From: an uncultured Flavobacteriaceae bacterium
Lineage (GTDB): Bacteria; Bacteroidota; Bacteroidia; Flavobacteriales; Flavobacteriaceae
Direction: 5' to 3'
Assembly (NCBI GenBank): GCA_947502495.1
Contig: CANNAC010000004.1
Span: 124,001-188,000 of the forward strand
DNA: 64,000 nt
In this document: positions 26,332 to 35,629 of the stretch, one piece after another
How the letters are laid out: each line of letters starts with the position of its first letter
How positions within the stretch are numbered: position 1 is the first letter of the stretch
The notes under the pieces: generated by a model
Told to the model about the DNA's origin: nothing
The model's input: the letters and a program-made list of their open reading frames with translations, nothing else
Database searches by the model: none
Translations under genes and position numbers: made by a program

Positions 26332-26904
26332 CTATTGCTTTTCAGGAATCCATTTTACCTCGTCTGCCTGTAAATCATAAGACAACTTTCGTGCCAAGAC
26401 AAAAAGATAGTCTGATAATCGGTTTAAGTACATTAAAGTAGTAGGTTCTATGGTTTCTATGTCGTTTAATGCCGAAGCTAAACGCTCTGCACGTCTGCAA
26501 ACACAGCGTGCTATGTGACAGAATGACACGGTTTGGTGACCGCCAGGAAGCACAAAGTGCGTCATCTGTGGTAAGGCTTCGTTCATGGTATCCATTTCCT
26601 TTTCTAATAGTTCTATATTTTCGTTAGAAATTTTGGGAATGTTTAATCTTTCTTTTCCATTTTTAAGAATTGCTTTTTCTGGATCTGTAGCTAAAACGGC
26701 TCCTACCGTAAAAAGACGGTCTTGTATATGAATAAGAACTTCTTTGTATTTGGTATTTATTTCTTGATCTCTAATTAAACCAATATGGGAGTTAAGCTCA
26801 TCTACAGTTCCATAGCTATCAATACGAATATGGTGTTTTGCCACTCTTGTGCCTCCAAAAAGTGCTGTGGTACCTTTATCTCCTGTTTTTGTGTATACTT
26901 TCAT
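26332..26904 (-). CDS. pduO: PduO-type ATP:cob(I)alamin adenosyltransferase
   Basis: 190 residues. The N-terminal YTKTGDKGTTALFGG binds ATP, then SYGTVDELNSHIGL, the signature RCVCRRAERLASAL and the C-terminal YLNRLSDYLFVLARKLS. This enzyme transfers adenosine from ATP to cob(I)alamin to make coenzyme B12. In this genome the likely client is methylmalonyl-CoA mutase, whose chaperone MeaB is encoded at 8495-9577; that link is inference. Monocistronic. Confidence 0.94.
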   Translation of the reverse strand: MKVYTKTGDKGTTALFGGTRVAKHHIRIDSYGTVDELNSHIGLIRDQEINTKYKEVLIHIQDRLFTVGAVLATDPEKAILKNGKERLNIPKISNENIELLEKEMDTMNEALPQMTHFVLPGGHQTVSFCHIARCVCRRAERLASALNDIETIEPTTLMYLNRLSDYLFVLARKLSYDLQADEVKWIPEKQ

Positions 26905-27106
26905 GTATGCAAGTTAAAAGTTCTAAGGGAGAAGGCAAAAGAATGGTCGTTAAAAGTTGTGTTGCCAAGTGTTAAAATGCAAAAGATTTTTGTCGAAGTT
27001 GAAACATTTCTAATGCGCTATGCTCGGTATCTTCAATGAAAATGCATTTTCATTTCGATAAGCCTCAAGGTGCCTATTAGTGCATGCTTACTCGGTATTT
27101 GAAACA

Positions 27107-27128
27107 CCCCTAAAGTCTCCTTAAGGGG
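27107..27128. repeat. imperfect hairpin in a long non-coding stretch
   Basis: CCCCTAAAG-TCTC-CTTAAGGGG, one mismatch. It is one of several palindromes in the 725-bp gene-free stretch 26905-27629, in which I found no gene. Confidence 0.4.
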
Positions 27129-27207
27129 ACAATTCTTGCGAGAATGCTCAAGGTTTGGAATTAATTTATTATTACCTCGAGTTATAAAATCATACTCGAT
27201 TTATGCT

Positions 27208-27237
27208 CCTTCCTTTAGCTAAAGGAAGGTGTTTTTT
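27208..27237. terminator. palindrome followed by a T-run, terminator-like
   Basis: The perfect 22-bp palindrome CCTTCCTTTAGCTAAAGGAAGG is followed by TGTTTTTTT. It resembles a plus-strand terminator, but no plus-strand gene precedes it, so it may instead belong to the intergenic repeat family found elsewhere here (CCTTCCC...GGGAAGG). Confidence 0.45.
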
Positions 27238-27344
27238 TGTTGTAACAAAAAATCGGATGGTTTGTCTTAAAAGGCGAAGCACTTTTATAAATGTAGCATG
27301 TAACAATACGGATAGTCTAGATATTGGCAATTTGAAAATACAAT

Positions 27345-27445
27345 CCGGATTTGCCCGCAATAAGGATTGTAGTGGTTAGCTTTTGTAAAACTTCCATAAA
27401 AGGTTTTACAAAACTAGTAACGGAAAGCCTGGTTGTTTTTGGTTT
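27345..27445 (+). ncRNA. candidate structured RNA or repeat element
   Basis: A perfect 11-bp inverted repeat (TTTTGTAAAAC at 27381, GTTTTACAAAA at 27403, 11-nt loop) sits between AAGGATTGTAGTGGTTAGC and AACGGAAAGCCTGGTT. The flanking motifs look familiar from other flavobacterial intergenic regions, but I cannot name a family. It could be a small RNA or a mobile palindromic repeat. The strand is a guess. Confidence 0.35.
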
Positions 27446-27517
27446 TTTCTGCCAAAAGCAAATTGCCCAAAATATATTTATGATTAAAAGTTAGATGAAG
27501 CATTTTAGAACCACCTC

Positions 27518-27571
27518 GTCTTCCGTTTTTTATGAAAACGGAATCCACTCCTCCTTGAAAAAAGGAGGAGA
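27518..27571. repeat. pair of hairpins of the dispersed intergenic repeat type
   Basis: Two adjacent inverted repeats, TTCCGTTTT/AAAACGGAA and CTCCTCCTT/AAGGAGGAG, resemble the hairpin pieces in the arrays at 29290-30325 and 36980-37790 (CTTCCGTCTTT, CCTTCCCTT). This looks like a degraded single copy. Confidence 0.5.
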
Positions 27572-27629
27572 GTTTTGTGTATAGTATCTTAGGTTTTATC
27601 GAAGTATTTTGACTGCTGAAAACTGCGTA

Positions 27630-28316
27630 TCACCTATTTCTAGTATCGCTTTCCACAACACCGTCACGTAAACGAATTACGCGATGCGCGTGTGCAGCAA
27701 TTTCTTCTTCGTGCGTTACCATGATAACCGTGTTTCCTGTTTTATGAATTTCGTCAAACAAGCCCATGATTTCTAATCCGGTTTTAGAGTCTAAGTTTCC
27801 TGTTGGCTCATCGGCAAGAATAATAGAAGGATTGTTTACTAAAGCTCTACCGACAGCAACACGTTGGCGTTGTCCACCAGAAAGTTGGTTTGGTCTATGG
27901 TCCATTCTGTCGGCAAGACCTACGTCTGTTAAAACTTCGGCAGCACGTGCATGACGTTCTGATTTAGATTTCCCTGCATAAACCATTGGCAACGCAACAT
28001 TGTCTAAAGCGGTGGTTCTTGGTAATAGGTTGAAGGTTTGAAATACAAAGCCAATTTCTTTGTTACGAATATCTGCAAGTTGGTCGTCTGACATCTGACT
28101 AACATCTTGTCCGCTCAATAGGTAGCTTCCAGAGGTTGGGGTGTCTAAACAACCTAAAAGATTCATAAGCGTAGATTTCCCAGAACCAGAAGGTCCCATG
28201 ATTGCTACATAATCGCCACGTTCTATATTTAAATCGATTCCTTTTAAAACATGAACCGTTTCTGTCCCAAGTTTAAAATCGCGAATAATATTTTTAATTT
28301 CAATAACGTTGCTCAT
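27630..28316 (-). CDS. ABC transporter ATP-binding protein, LolD/MacB type
   Basis: 228 residues, a complete single nucleotide-binding domain: Walker [10 protein letters not shown] near 42, Q-loop [10 protein letters not shown], signature [15 protein letters not shown], Walker [14 protein letters not shown] and the H-loop MVTHEEEIA. The [12 protein letters not shown] and [14 protein letters not shown] forms place it with the LolD/MacB/FtsE group that powers lipoprotein release or MacB-type mechanotransmission. No permease gene is next to it, so its partner must be elsewhere. The upstream neighbour is a methyltransferase 102 bp away. Confidence 0.92.
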   Translation of the reverse strand: MSNVIEIKNIIRDFKLGTETVHVLKGIDLNIERGDYVAIMGPSGSGKSTLMNLLGCLDTPTSGSYLLSGQDVSQMSDDQLADIRNKEIGFVFQTFNLLPRTTALDNVALPMVYAGKSKSERHARAAEVLTDVGLADRMDHRPNQLSGGQRQRVAVGRALVNNPSIILADEPTGNLDSKTGLEIMGLFDEIHKTGNTVIMVTHEEEIAAHAHRVIRLRDGVVESDTRNR

Positions 28317-28418
28317 AAATATAAGTTGTAAAATTTTAAGTTATAAGTGCCTCCAATTGTAAAAGAAAGCAAGGTACATATTTCTTATTTATCATAAGAC
28401 GCTAAAGGAACTACTATG

Positions 28419-29192
28419 TTACACTCTTATTGTAAAATGTTCTTTTTCTTGTTCTTTACGGAAGGATACAATTCCCCAGAAAAAGGTGTCTATCGTTACG
28501 GTGACTTGTGGATGGTTCTTAATTTCTTGCCAAGCTGCTGTCATGGAAGCAGACCAATGAATATCATCAAAAATGAGTATCGAGTCATTATGAATATTAT
28601 GCAATAACATTTCAAAATAGTTTAAAGTCGCTTCTTTTTGATGGTTTCCGTCGATGTAAATAAGATCGAATTTTTCGTTTTTTATTGTGGCTAATTCCGT
28701 TTCAAAATTATTAACTTTTAAATCAATGTTTTGCAAGTTAAAAGCTTTGAATTGTTGTTTTGCTATTTGTGCGGTTTCAGGGCAGCCTTCTATGGTTACT
28801 ATGTTTGCATTTTTATTTCCTAGGCTTAAAGCGGTAGTTGCTAATCCTAAAGAGGTTCCTAATTCTAGTGCATTATTGATTTCAAAATAATCTGCAATTC
28901 GGTAGAGTAGTCGTGCTCTTTTTTTTGTGATTCCTGCGGTTTTTGCAATTTTAGAAACTTGTCTTTCGTTCGATTTAAAAACACGACTTCCAGCGCCAAA
29001 GTCGGTTACAGAAATTATGGTATTGTTTTGGTATAGTTTTTCTCGGTATTGTTCTAGTGTGTGATAGGCTTTAAATTTTGTTTTGTTGTAAAAGCATAAG
29101 GTTACTAGATTGTAGACAAAAGGTGAGTGGATACCATGTTGGTTGGAGGAGTTTTTTAGGAATTTTAAGTATTGTTTGATTTGGTATAGCAT
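28419..29192 (-). CDS. class I SAM-dependent methyltransferase
   Basis: 257 residues. Motif I is NNALELGTSLGLATTALSLG near 113-130, then IVTIEGCPETAQIAKQQF, FDLIYIDGNHQKEATLNYFEML and ILIFDDIHWS. The acidic post-I residue and the D-G-N-H-x-x-x-T-x-x-x-F pattern resemble O-methyltransferases (Methyltransf_24). The N-terminal ~100 residues are a Bacteroidota-type extension (HGIHSPFVYNLVTLCFY). Substrate unknown. A long repeat array lies directly upstream. Confidence 0.82.
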   Translation of the reverse strand: MLYQIKQYLKFLKNSSNQHGIHSPFVYNLVTLCFYNKTKFKAYHTLEQYREKLYQNNTIISVTDFGAGSRVFKSNERQVSKIAKTAGITKKRARLLYRIADYFEINNALELGTSLGLATTALSLGNKNANIVTIEGCPETAQIAKQQFKAFNLQNIDLKVNNFETELATIKNEKFDLIYIDGNHQKEATLNYFEMLLHNIHNDSILIFDDIHWSASMTAAWQEIKNHPQVTVTIDTFFWGIVSFRKEQEKEHFTIRV

Positions 29193-29289
29193 GGTTTTGG
29201 GTAAAAGGGTAATAGGGCAAAGGTACTAAGGCGGAAGGGAAAAGGCAAAAGGTAATTAGGTAAAAGTTGATAAGGCAAAAGGTGATGAG

Positions 29290-30325
29290 GGGGAAGGGAT
29301 TTCTCGACAAGCTCGAAATGACAATTTTAGCTAACAGCTATTCCGTAAAAGAAATCAAAGACGGAAGGGTTTTAGCATTGGTTCTCGATACAATCCCGAT
29401 AAAATATCGGGATCACTCGAACTGACATAGGTCTAGATTAAAGTTAAAAGGTAATAAGGGAAAAAGGAAAAAAAGGATTTCTCGACAAGCTCGAAATGAC
29501 AATTTGAACTAACGGCTATTTCGTGAATCAACCCCAAATCACAAGACTCCTTCCCTTTTTTCAAGGGAAGATGGATTTGATTTTTAAAGAAGGAAGCGGT
29601 TGTATAAGCTTTTAGTTGTCGCTGGTTCTCGATACAATCCCGAAAAAAAATCGGGATCACTCGAACTGACATAGGTCTAGATTAAAGTTAAAAGGTAATA
29701 AGGGAAAAAGGAAAAAAAGGATTTCTCGGCAAGCTCGAAATGACAAATGTTTTAGTGTTCCCTGTTCATTCTCTAATCTTCAATCTCCAATCTCCAATCC
29801 CAAATCACAAAACTCCTTCCTTTTTTTCAAGGGAAGATGGATTTGATTTCCATAAAAGAAATTAAAGAAGGAAGCGGTTGTATAGGCTTTTAGTTGTCGC
29901 TGGTTCTCGATACAATCCCGAAAAAAAATCGGGATCACTCGAACTGACATAGGTTTAGATTAAAGTTAAAAGGTAATAAGGGAAAAAGGGAAAAAAGGAT
30001 TTCTCGACAAGCTCGAAATGACAATTTTAGCTAACAGCTATTCCGTAAAAGAAATCAAAGACGGAAGGGTTTTAGCATTGGTTCTCGATACAATCCCGAA
30101 AAAAAATCGGGATCACTCGAACTGACATAGGTCTAGATTAAAGTTAAAAGGTAATAAGGGAAAAAGGAAAAAAAGGATTTCTCGACAAGCTCGAAATGAC
30201 AATTTTAGCTAACGGCTAACAGCTAACAGCTAAAAGAGATTAGATAAAAGATAAAAGAGATTTCTCGACAAGCTCGAAATGACAATTTTAACTAACAACT
30301 AACAACTAACAACTAACAACTAACG
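29290..30325. repeat. array of dispersed flavobacterial intergenic repeats (cluster A)
   Basis: The gene-free stretch 29193-30339 is largely repeats. ATTTCTCGACAAGCTCGAA starts at about 29299, 29477, 29721 (one mismatch), 29999, 30177 and 30260. A second piece, GGTTCTCGATACAATCCCGA with a CCCGAT/ATCGGG hairpin and CACTCGAACTGACATAGG, occurs four times between them. Spacings of 178, 244, 278 and 178 bp show a composite cassette with variable inserts. Near the 3' end short AACTAACAACTAAC repeats follow. No credible coding frame is present. Confidence 0.88.
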
Positions 30326-30339
30326 GCTAACAGCTAATT

Positions 30340-32202
30340 TTATCCTTCCATTTTTTCCATAAGTTCCAGCCAACGTTCTTCTTTGGTTTCCATTTCTGTA
30401 ATGATATTTTGTAATTTATCAGAAAGAGCTGTTATGTCATCTTGCGATAAAGTTTCATCTAGAAATTTTGCTTCTAATTCCTTTTTGTCAAACTCTAAAG
30501 ATTTCAGTTTGCTCTCCATGTTTTTGTATTCTTTTTGCTCATTGTAGGACAGCTTTGTTTTCGTCTCTTTTTTCCAAGATTTCTTTTCTTTTTTATCGTC
30601 GGCGTTTTCTGCTATTGCAGGTTGGCTGTCGTCATAAGCTCTAAAATCACTATAGTTTCCAGGGAAATCTTCCACAACACCTTCTCCTCTAAAAACAAAA
30701 AGGTGGTCTACAATTTTATCCATAAAGTACCTGTCATGCGAAACTACAAGTAAGCAACCAGGGAAATCTAATAAGAAACTTTCTAGTACATTTAGCGTTA
30801 CAATATCTAAATCATTGGTAGGTTCATCCAGAATTAAGAAATTCGGATTCTGAATTAAAACCGTACATAAATACAGTCTTTTTCGTTCGCCACCACTTAG
30901 TTTTTCAACAAAATCATATTGTTTTTTTCTATCGAAAAGAAAACGTTCTAAGAGCTGTTGTGCACTTATTTGTTTTCCTTTTTTAAGTGGAATATAATCC
31001 CCAAATTCTCGAACAACATCTATAACTTTTTGGTTTGGTTTGATGTCAATTCCGGTTTGGGTATAGTAACCAAATTTTACGGTTTCACCAATTACGATTC
31101 TTCCAGAATCTGGTTGTGCCGTTTGTGTAAGAATATTTAGGAAAGTCGATTTTCCAGTTCCGTTTTTACCAATAATTCCGGCGCGTTCTCCTCTTTGAAA
31201 GTTGTATTCAAATTTGTCTAATATCACTTTGTCTTTAAAAGATTTGGATATTTTGTGGATCTCGACAATTTTGGTTCCAAGGCGTTCCATGTTCAGCTCT
31301 AGCTGCATCTCATGGTCGTTTCTACGTTGGTGTGCTCGGTGTTTTATTTCGGTGAAATCATCTATTCTAGATTTCGATTTTGTAGTTCTAGCCTTTGGCT
31401 GTCTACGCATCCAGGTAAGCTCTTTTTTATACAGTTGTTTTGCTTTACCCGTTTCTACCGTTTCTATGTTTATGCGTTCTTCTTTCTTTTCTAAATAGTA
31501 CGAGTAGTTTCCTTTGTAGGAGAATAATTCGCCTTGATCTAATTCGATAATTTCATTACAAACACGCTCTAAAAAATAGCGATCATGCGTTACCATAAAA
31601 AGGGTAATGTTTTCTTTTGCAAAAAAGGATTCTAACCATTCAATCATTTCTAAATCTAAATGATTGGTTGGCTCATCCAGAATTAGTAAATCTGGTTTGT
31701 TGATTAAGGCATTCGCTAACGAAAGACGTTTTTTCTGTCCGCCAGAAAGCGTGCTCACTTTTTGATCAAAACCTTCTAGATTTAGCTTGAATAGGATTTG
31801 TTTGTATTGTGTTTCAAAATCCCAAGCGTTATGCATTTCCATATTTTCAAAAGCTTTTTGATAGGCTTCTGCGTCTTCCGGATTTAAAAGCGCTTTTTCA
31901 TACGCTTGAATCACTTTTAAAATTTCATTATCCGAACTGAAAATAGTTTCTTCAATTGTTAGATTTTGGTCTAAAATCGGTTCTTGCGGTAAGAAGGAAA
32001 CTACAATGTCTTTTCTGAAAATTACTTGACCAGTATCTGGTTCATCTAATTTTGCAAGAATGTTTAGGATAGAAGTTTTTCCGGTTCCGTTTTTAGCTAC
32101 AAAAGCTACTTTTTGGTCTTTATGAATACTAAAAGAAATGTCTTGGAAAAGGGTGAGTTCTCCATAAGATTTCGATATATTTTCTACGTTTAGATAATTC
32201 AA
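30340..32202 (-). CDS. ABC-F family ATPase (Uup-like)
   Basis: 620 residues with two nucleotide-binding domains on one chain and no TM segments. NBD1 has a Walker A in the form AKNGTGKTS (~37, Ala in place of the first Gly) and signature LSGGQKKRLSLANAL; NBD2 has GKNGTGKST and LSGGERKRLYLCTVL. Between them is the positively charged linker with ELTWMRRQPKARTTKSKSRID, and at the end a coiled-coil domain (~530-620), as in Uup. ABC-F proteins act on ribosomes or branched DNA structures, not in transport. It is divergent from the polysaccharide operon. Confidence 0.93.
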   Translation of the reverse strand: MNYLNVENISKSYGELTLFQDISFSIHKDQKVAFVAKNGTGKTSILNILAKLDEPDTGQVIFRKDIVVSFLPQEPILDQNLTIEETIFSSDNEILKVIQAYEKALLNPEDAEAYQKAFENMEMHNAWDFETQYKQILFKLNLEGFDQKVSTLSGGQKKRLSLANALINKPDLLILDEPTNHLDLEMIEWLESFFAKENITLFMVTHDRYFLERVCNEIIELDQGELFSYKGNYSYYLEKKEERINIETVETGKAKQLYKKELTWMRRQPKARTTKSKSRIDDFTEIKHRAHQRRNDHEMQLELNMERLGTKIVEIHKISKSFKDKVILDKFEYNFQRGERAGIIGKNGTGKSTFLNILTQTAQPDSGRIVIGETVKFGYYTQTGIDIKPNQKVIDVVREFGDYIPLKKGKQISAQQLLERFLFDRKKQYDFVEKLSGGERKRLYLCTVLIQNPNFLILDEPTNDLDIVTLNVLESFLLDFPGCLLVVSHDRYFMDKIVDHLFVFRGEGVVEDFPGNYSDFRAYDDSQPAIAENADDKKEKKSWKKETKTKLSYNEQKEYKNMESKLKSLEFDKKELEAKFLDETLSQDDITALSDKLQNIITEMETKEERWLELMEKMEG

Positions 32203-32277
32203 ATTTTATATTTTTTACAAATAACGTACAAAAAACCAAAAAAAGTTCCATAAGTTTTTATATTCCTCTTGAAAAGT

Positions 32278-32285
32278 TATATTTG
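32278..32285 (+). promoter_or_regulatory. -7 box of the polysaccharide operon promoter
   Basis: TATATTTG matches TAnnTTTG and ends 23 nt before the wza ATG. A T-run at 32255-32259 could be the -33 element at about the right spacing (18 nt). This would drive wza, wzc and the following genes. Confidence 0.6.
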
Positions 32286-32308
32286 TTACAAATCATTAAA
32301 CTTCAAAA

Positions 32309-33103
32309 ATGAAGAGATTAATTCTTACGCTTTCTCTATTGATTACTGTGTTTGTCAGTTCTTGTATTCCGCATAAAGACACTTTATATATTCAAGAAAA
32401 AGAAGGGGCCATAGATTCTTTACAAACGATAGTAGAACAGCAAAAAGCCTATCGAGTTCAAATTAATGACATCTTAAACATTCGTGTTAAAGCATTAGAT
32501 CAAGAGAATGTGCAAATATTTAACCCAATAGGAAATGGAGATTTGAATGCAAGTGGTGTAGAGAAATCTTATTTTGACGGGTTTACTGTAGATTTACATG
32601 GTAACATTAGGATTCCTACATTAGGTAAAATGAATGTTTTAGGATATACTACCGAAGAAATAGAACAACAGATAGAAAAAAAGCTATTGGCAGAAGAGTT
32701 TAAAGAAACCGCTAATATCTTTGTAACAGTAAAACTTACTGGGTTAAAATACATTACTACAGGAGAGATAGGGAGTACCGGAACTAAAGTTTTGTTTCAA
32801 GAACGTGTAAATATACTAGAAGCGATTGCTAACTCTGGCGATATACCAGTAACAGGGGATAAAAAAGATGTTCTCATTATTAGACAATATCCGCAAGGAC
32901 AGAAGATTCACCATCTCGATTTAACAGATATTAATGTGATGCATTCGCCATATTATTATATCCAACCTAATGATATGATTTACGTGAAACCATTAAAACA
33001 AAAAGCTTGGGGAACAGGAACCAATGTGTTACAAAACATTGGAGCGGTTGCTACTGTTCTATCTGTAATTACTACAACTGTTTTATTATTACAACGTATA
33101 TAA
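32309..33103 (+). CDS. wza: polysaccharide export outer-membrane lipoprotein, Wza-like
   Basis: 264 residues. A lipoprotein signal peptide with lipobox VSSC (Cys19), a Poly_export domain (YRVQINDILNIRVKALD at ~50, then DGFTVDLHGNIRIPTLGKMNVLGYT) and a SLBB domain (~150-220, ITTGEIGSTGTKVLFQERVNILEAIA). The end has a hydrophobic helix (VATVLSVITTTVLLL), as in Bacteroidota Wza proteins. It forms the outer-membrane export pore. wzc starts 3 bp downstream. Confidence 0.93.
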   Translation: MKRLILTLSLLITVFVSSCIPHKDTLYIQEKEGAIDSLQTIVEQQKAYRVQINDILNIRVKALDQENVQIFNPIGNGDLNASGVEKSYFDGFTVDLHGNIRIPTLGKMNVLGYTTEEIEQQIEKKLLAEEFKETANIFVTVKLTGLKYITTGEIGSTGTKVLFQERVNILEAIANSGDIPVTGDKKDVLIIRQYPQGQKIHHLDLTDINVMHSPYYYIQPNDMIYVKPLKQKAWGTGTNVLQNIGAVATVLSVITTTVLLLQRI

Positions 33104-33106
33104 ATT

Positions 33107-35593
33107 ATGGCCTACAACGAATTTGACGATATAGAAAGTATGGAGTCTAGTCGCATATCTTTCGACTTTAAAGGCTTTTTGTTTAAGGTTATTAATTTAT
33201 GGAAGTTTGTTCTGTTATGTATTGGGGCGGCATTGATTATTGCCTATCTAATAAACGTACGAAAAGAGAATGTATATAAATTAGATTCTTTAATTAGTGT
33301 AGAGAATGATCAAAATCCTTTTTTTACCGCCAATACGAGTATCTCTTTTAATTGGGGAGGTGTTTCAGGAAAAATGGGGAAGACTATTACTACTTTAAAG
33401 ACTAGAACTCATAATGAAAAGGTTGTAGATTCTTTACAATTTTACATGAATTATTTTGTAGAAGGAAAATACAAAAAGGTGAATATCTATAAACAAGCGC
33501 CATTTAAAGTTGTATTAGATCTAACAAAGCCACAAGTGCTTAATAAATATATTGGTGTTCGTTTTATTAGTTCTGATCAGTTTGAGATTTTTACAGAATT
33601 TGAAGGAACAAAAGGCCGAGGGCAAAGGTATGACAATAAAGAAGTTACTTCTGTTGAGGTTCCTTTAGGCGCATTTAGCAAAGTATATGCTGTTGGAGAG
33701 AAAGTTGTATTGCCATTTTTTAGTGGAACTCTTGAATTTAGAACTGAAAAGCAAATAAAACCAGGAACCGAGTTTTATTTACGTTTTAATAGTTTTGATG
33801 GCGTGGTCAACAATTATAAAAACAGTTTAAATGTAGGTTCTTTTAATGCTACTAATTCGCCGGTGTTAAAGCTTTCTTTAGCGGGAACGAATAAAGGAAA
33901 AATAGTAGATTTTTTAAATGCTACTGCGGCTATTTTAAGTAGAACAGAATTAGAGCGTAAAAACTTATACGCTACCAATACCATAAAGTTTATTGATAGT
34001 AGTTTGGCTGCAGTAGATAGCAGTTTAAAAGACGTAACGAAGGAAATGAATTCTTTTAGGAAGAAGAATAAGGTTTTTGATGTGGATGTGGAAATGCTGG
34101 ATGTCTCGGCTAGATTAAAAGTTTTTGAAGCCGAAAAAGAAGGACAGCAAACCAAACTGGATTACTTAAATAGGTTAGAGAATTATTTACAAACCAAAAC
34201 AGACTATACCAATATTGCTGCGCCAACTTCTGTTGGAATTTCTGAAGGGAATATTTTAAATAGTGTTCGTAAAATAACTAGTTTAGCTATAGAACGAAAA
34301 AATTTGGAGTATACGACACGAGAAGAGTCGGAAATTTTCAAGAATATAGATAGACAAATTGATGCAGAAAAAAATGTGTTATTGGAAACTATTAAATCTA
34401 CTATAAGTACCATTAATATCCAATTAGGAACTCTAAATAGAAATATAGCTAATTTAGATGTTAAGCTGAGAGAACTTCCAGAAGACCAACAAGAATATTT
34501 AAAAATACAGCGAAAGTTAGATATTAGTCAGGAAACGTATGATGTGTACATGCAAAAACGCAGTGAAGCAGCTATTGTAAAAGCTGCAAATATTTCTGAT
34601 ATTTCTATTGTAGATGAAGCTAAAGATATAGGAGGAGGGAAAATTGGACCTAATACCTCTTTAAATTATATGATGGGGCTGATGCTTGGTTTCTTTATTC
34701 CATTATTCTTGATTTTTATTGTTTTCCTTTTAGATAATACCATTCATGGTTCCGATGAAGTAGAACAGCTAACTAGTATTCCAATTTTAGGATTGATAGG
34801 GAAATACAAGTATCATAACAATTTAGTAGTTTATGAAAAGCCAAAATCTGCTGTAGCCGAATCTTTTAGAGCAATTCGTTCTAGTTTGCAATTTTTCTAT
34901 AAAAATAAAATGAAAAATGAAGAACAAGAAGGCGGTAAAACCATTATGGTAACTTCTTCGGTGAGTGGGGAAGGAAAAACATTTACCTCTATTAATATTG
35001 CTACCGTATATGCAATGTCTGGAAAGAAAACCATTTTATTAGGACTGGATTTACGTAAACCTAAAATATTTGATGATTTTGATTTAACCAATGAAAAAGG
35101 AGTGGTGAACTATTTTATTGGCGATAGTCCTTTTGATGAAGTAATAAATCATACCAGAATAGAAAACCTGGATGTGGTTACTTCTGGACCTATACCGCCA
35201 AACCCTTCGGAATTGCTAATGAGTGATAAGATGGGAGATTTAATCAAGAGGTTACGTCAAGAGTATGATATGATTGTGCTAGATACACCTCCTTTAGGTT
35301 TAGTAACCGACGCTTTAGAATTGGTACAGTATGCAGATGCTTCTATTTTTATGGTGCGATTAGATTATACAAAAAAAGGAATGCTGCAACTAATTAATGC
35401 CAAGTATAGAGCTGGCGAAGTGAAAAACATCAGTATCGTACTTAACTTTTATAAGCATAAAACCAATCATAATTACGGTTATGGTTACGGTTATGGCTAT
35501 GGTTATGGCTATGGTGTTTACGGGAATTCCTATCATGAAGACAGCAAAAAATCATTATTTAAAAAAGCTAAGGCATTTATAAAAAGTATTTAA
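33107..35593 (+). CDS. wzc: polysaccharide copolymerase and tyrosine autokinase, Wzc-like
   Basis: 828 residues. A Wzz-type domain with TM1 near 30-47, a long periplasmic region with coiled coils (~280-490) and a GNVR-type segment (PEDQQEYLKIQRKLDISQETY), TM2 near 522-545, then a BY-kinase domain: Walker A SSVSGEGKT, Walker A' LLGLDLRKPK, Walker B MIVLDTPP. The C-terminal tail has nine tyrosines, mostly in seven YG pairs, the expected autophosphorylation cluster. It controls chain length and export together with Wza. Confidence 0.94.
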   Translation: MAYNEFDDIESMESSRISFDFKGFLFKVINLWKFVLLCIGAALIIAYLINVRKENVYKLDSLISVENDQNPFFTANTSISFNWGGVSGKMGKTITTLKTRTHNEKVVDSLQFYMNYFVEGKYKKVNIYKQAPFKVVLDLTKPQVLNKYIGVRFISSDQFEIFTEFEGTKGRGQRYDNKEVTSVEVPLGAFSKVYAVGEKVVLPFFSGTLEFRTEKQIKPGTEFYLRFNSFDGVVNNYKNSLNVGSFNATNSPVLKLSLAGTNKGKIVDFLNATAAILSRTELERKNLYATNTIKFIDSSLAAVDSSLKDVTKEMNSFRKKNKVFDVDVEMLDVSARLKVFEAEKEGQQTKLDYLNRLENYLQTKTDYTNIAAPTSVGISEGNILNSVRKITSLAIERKNLEYTTREESEIFKNIDRQIDAEKNVLLETIKSTISTINIQLGTLNRNIANLDVKLRELPEDQQEYLKIQRKLDISQETYDVYMQKRSEAAIVKAANISDISIVDEAKDIGGGKIGPNTSLNYMMGLMLGFFIPLFLIFIVFLLDNTIHGSDEVEQLTSIPILGLIGKYKYHNNLVVYEKPKSAVAESFRAIRSSLQFFYKNKMKNEEQEGGKTIMVTSSVSGEGKTFTSINIATVYAMSGKKTILLGLDLRKPKIFDDFDLTNEKGVVNYFIGDSPFDEVINHTRIENLDVVTSGPIPPNPSELLMSDKMGDLIKRLRQEYDMIVLDTPPLGLVTDALELVQYADASIFMVRLDYTKKGMLQLINAKYRAGEVKNISIVLNFYKHKTNHNYGYGYGYGYGYGYGVYGNSYHEDSKKSLFKKAKAFIKSI
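35474..35515 (+). repeat. hexanucleotide-type repeat encoding the (YG)7 tail of Wzc
   Basis: Seven copies of TA(T/C)GG(T/C) in a row. Copies can be gained or lost by slippage in steps that keep the frame, each adding or removing one Tyr-Gly pair in the kinase tail. Confidence 0.85.
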
Positions 35594-35629
35594 TATATTC
35601 GTTAACGCTATTAATCAATAAAATACATA

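Noticed and set aside
26905-27344. Cobalamin riboswitch upstream of the adenosyltransferase gene
   Set aside because: I looked for a B12-box-like sequence on the minus strand and saw none.
29071-29672. Two 79-codon minus-strand frames at the edge of repeat cluster A
   Set aside because: They consist of translated intergenic repeat sequence.
29290-30325. CRISPR array
   Set aside because: The repeats are long, unevenly spaced, contain hairpins and also occur elsewhere in the window; spacers are not unique and no cas genes are near.
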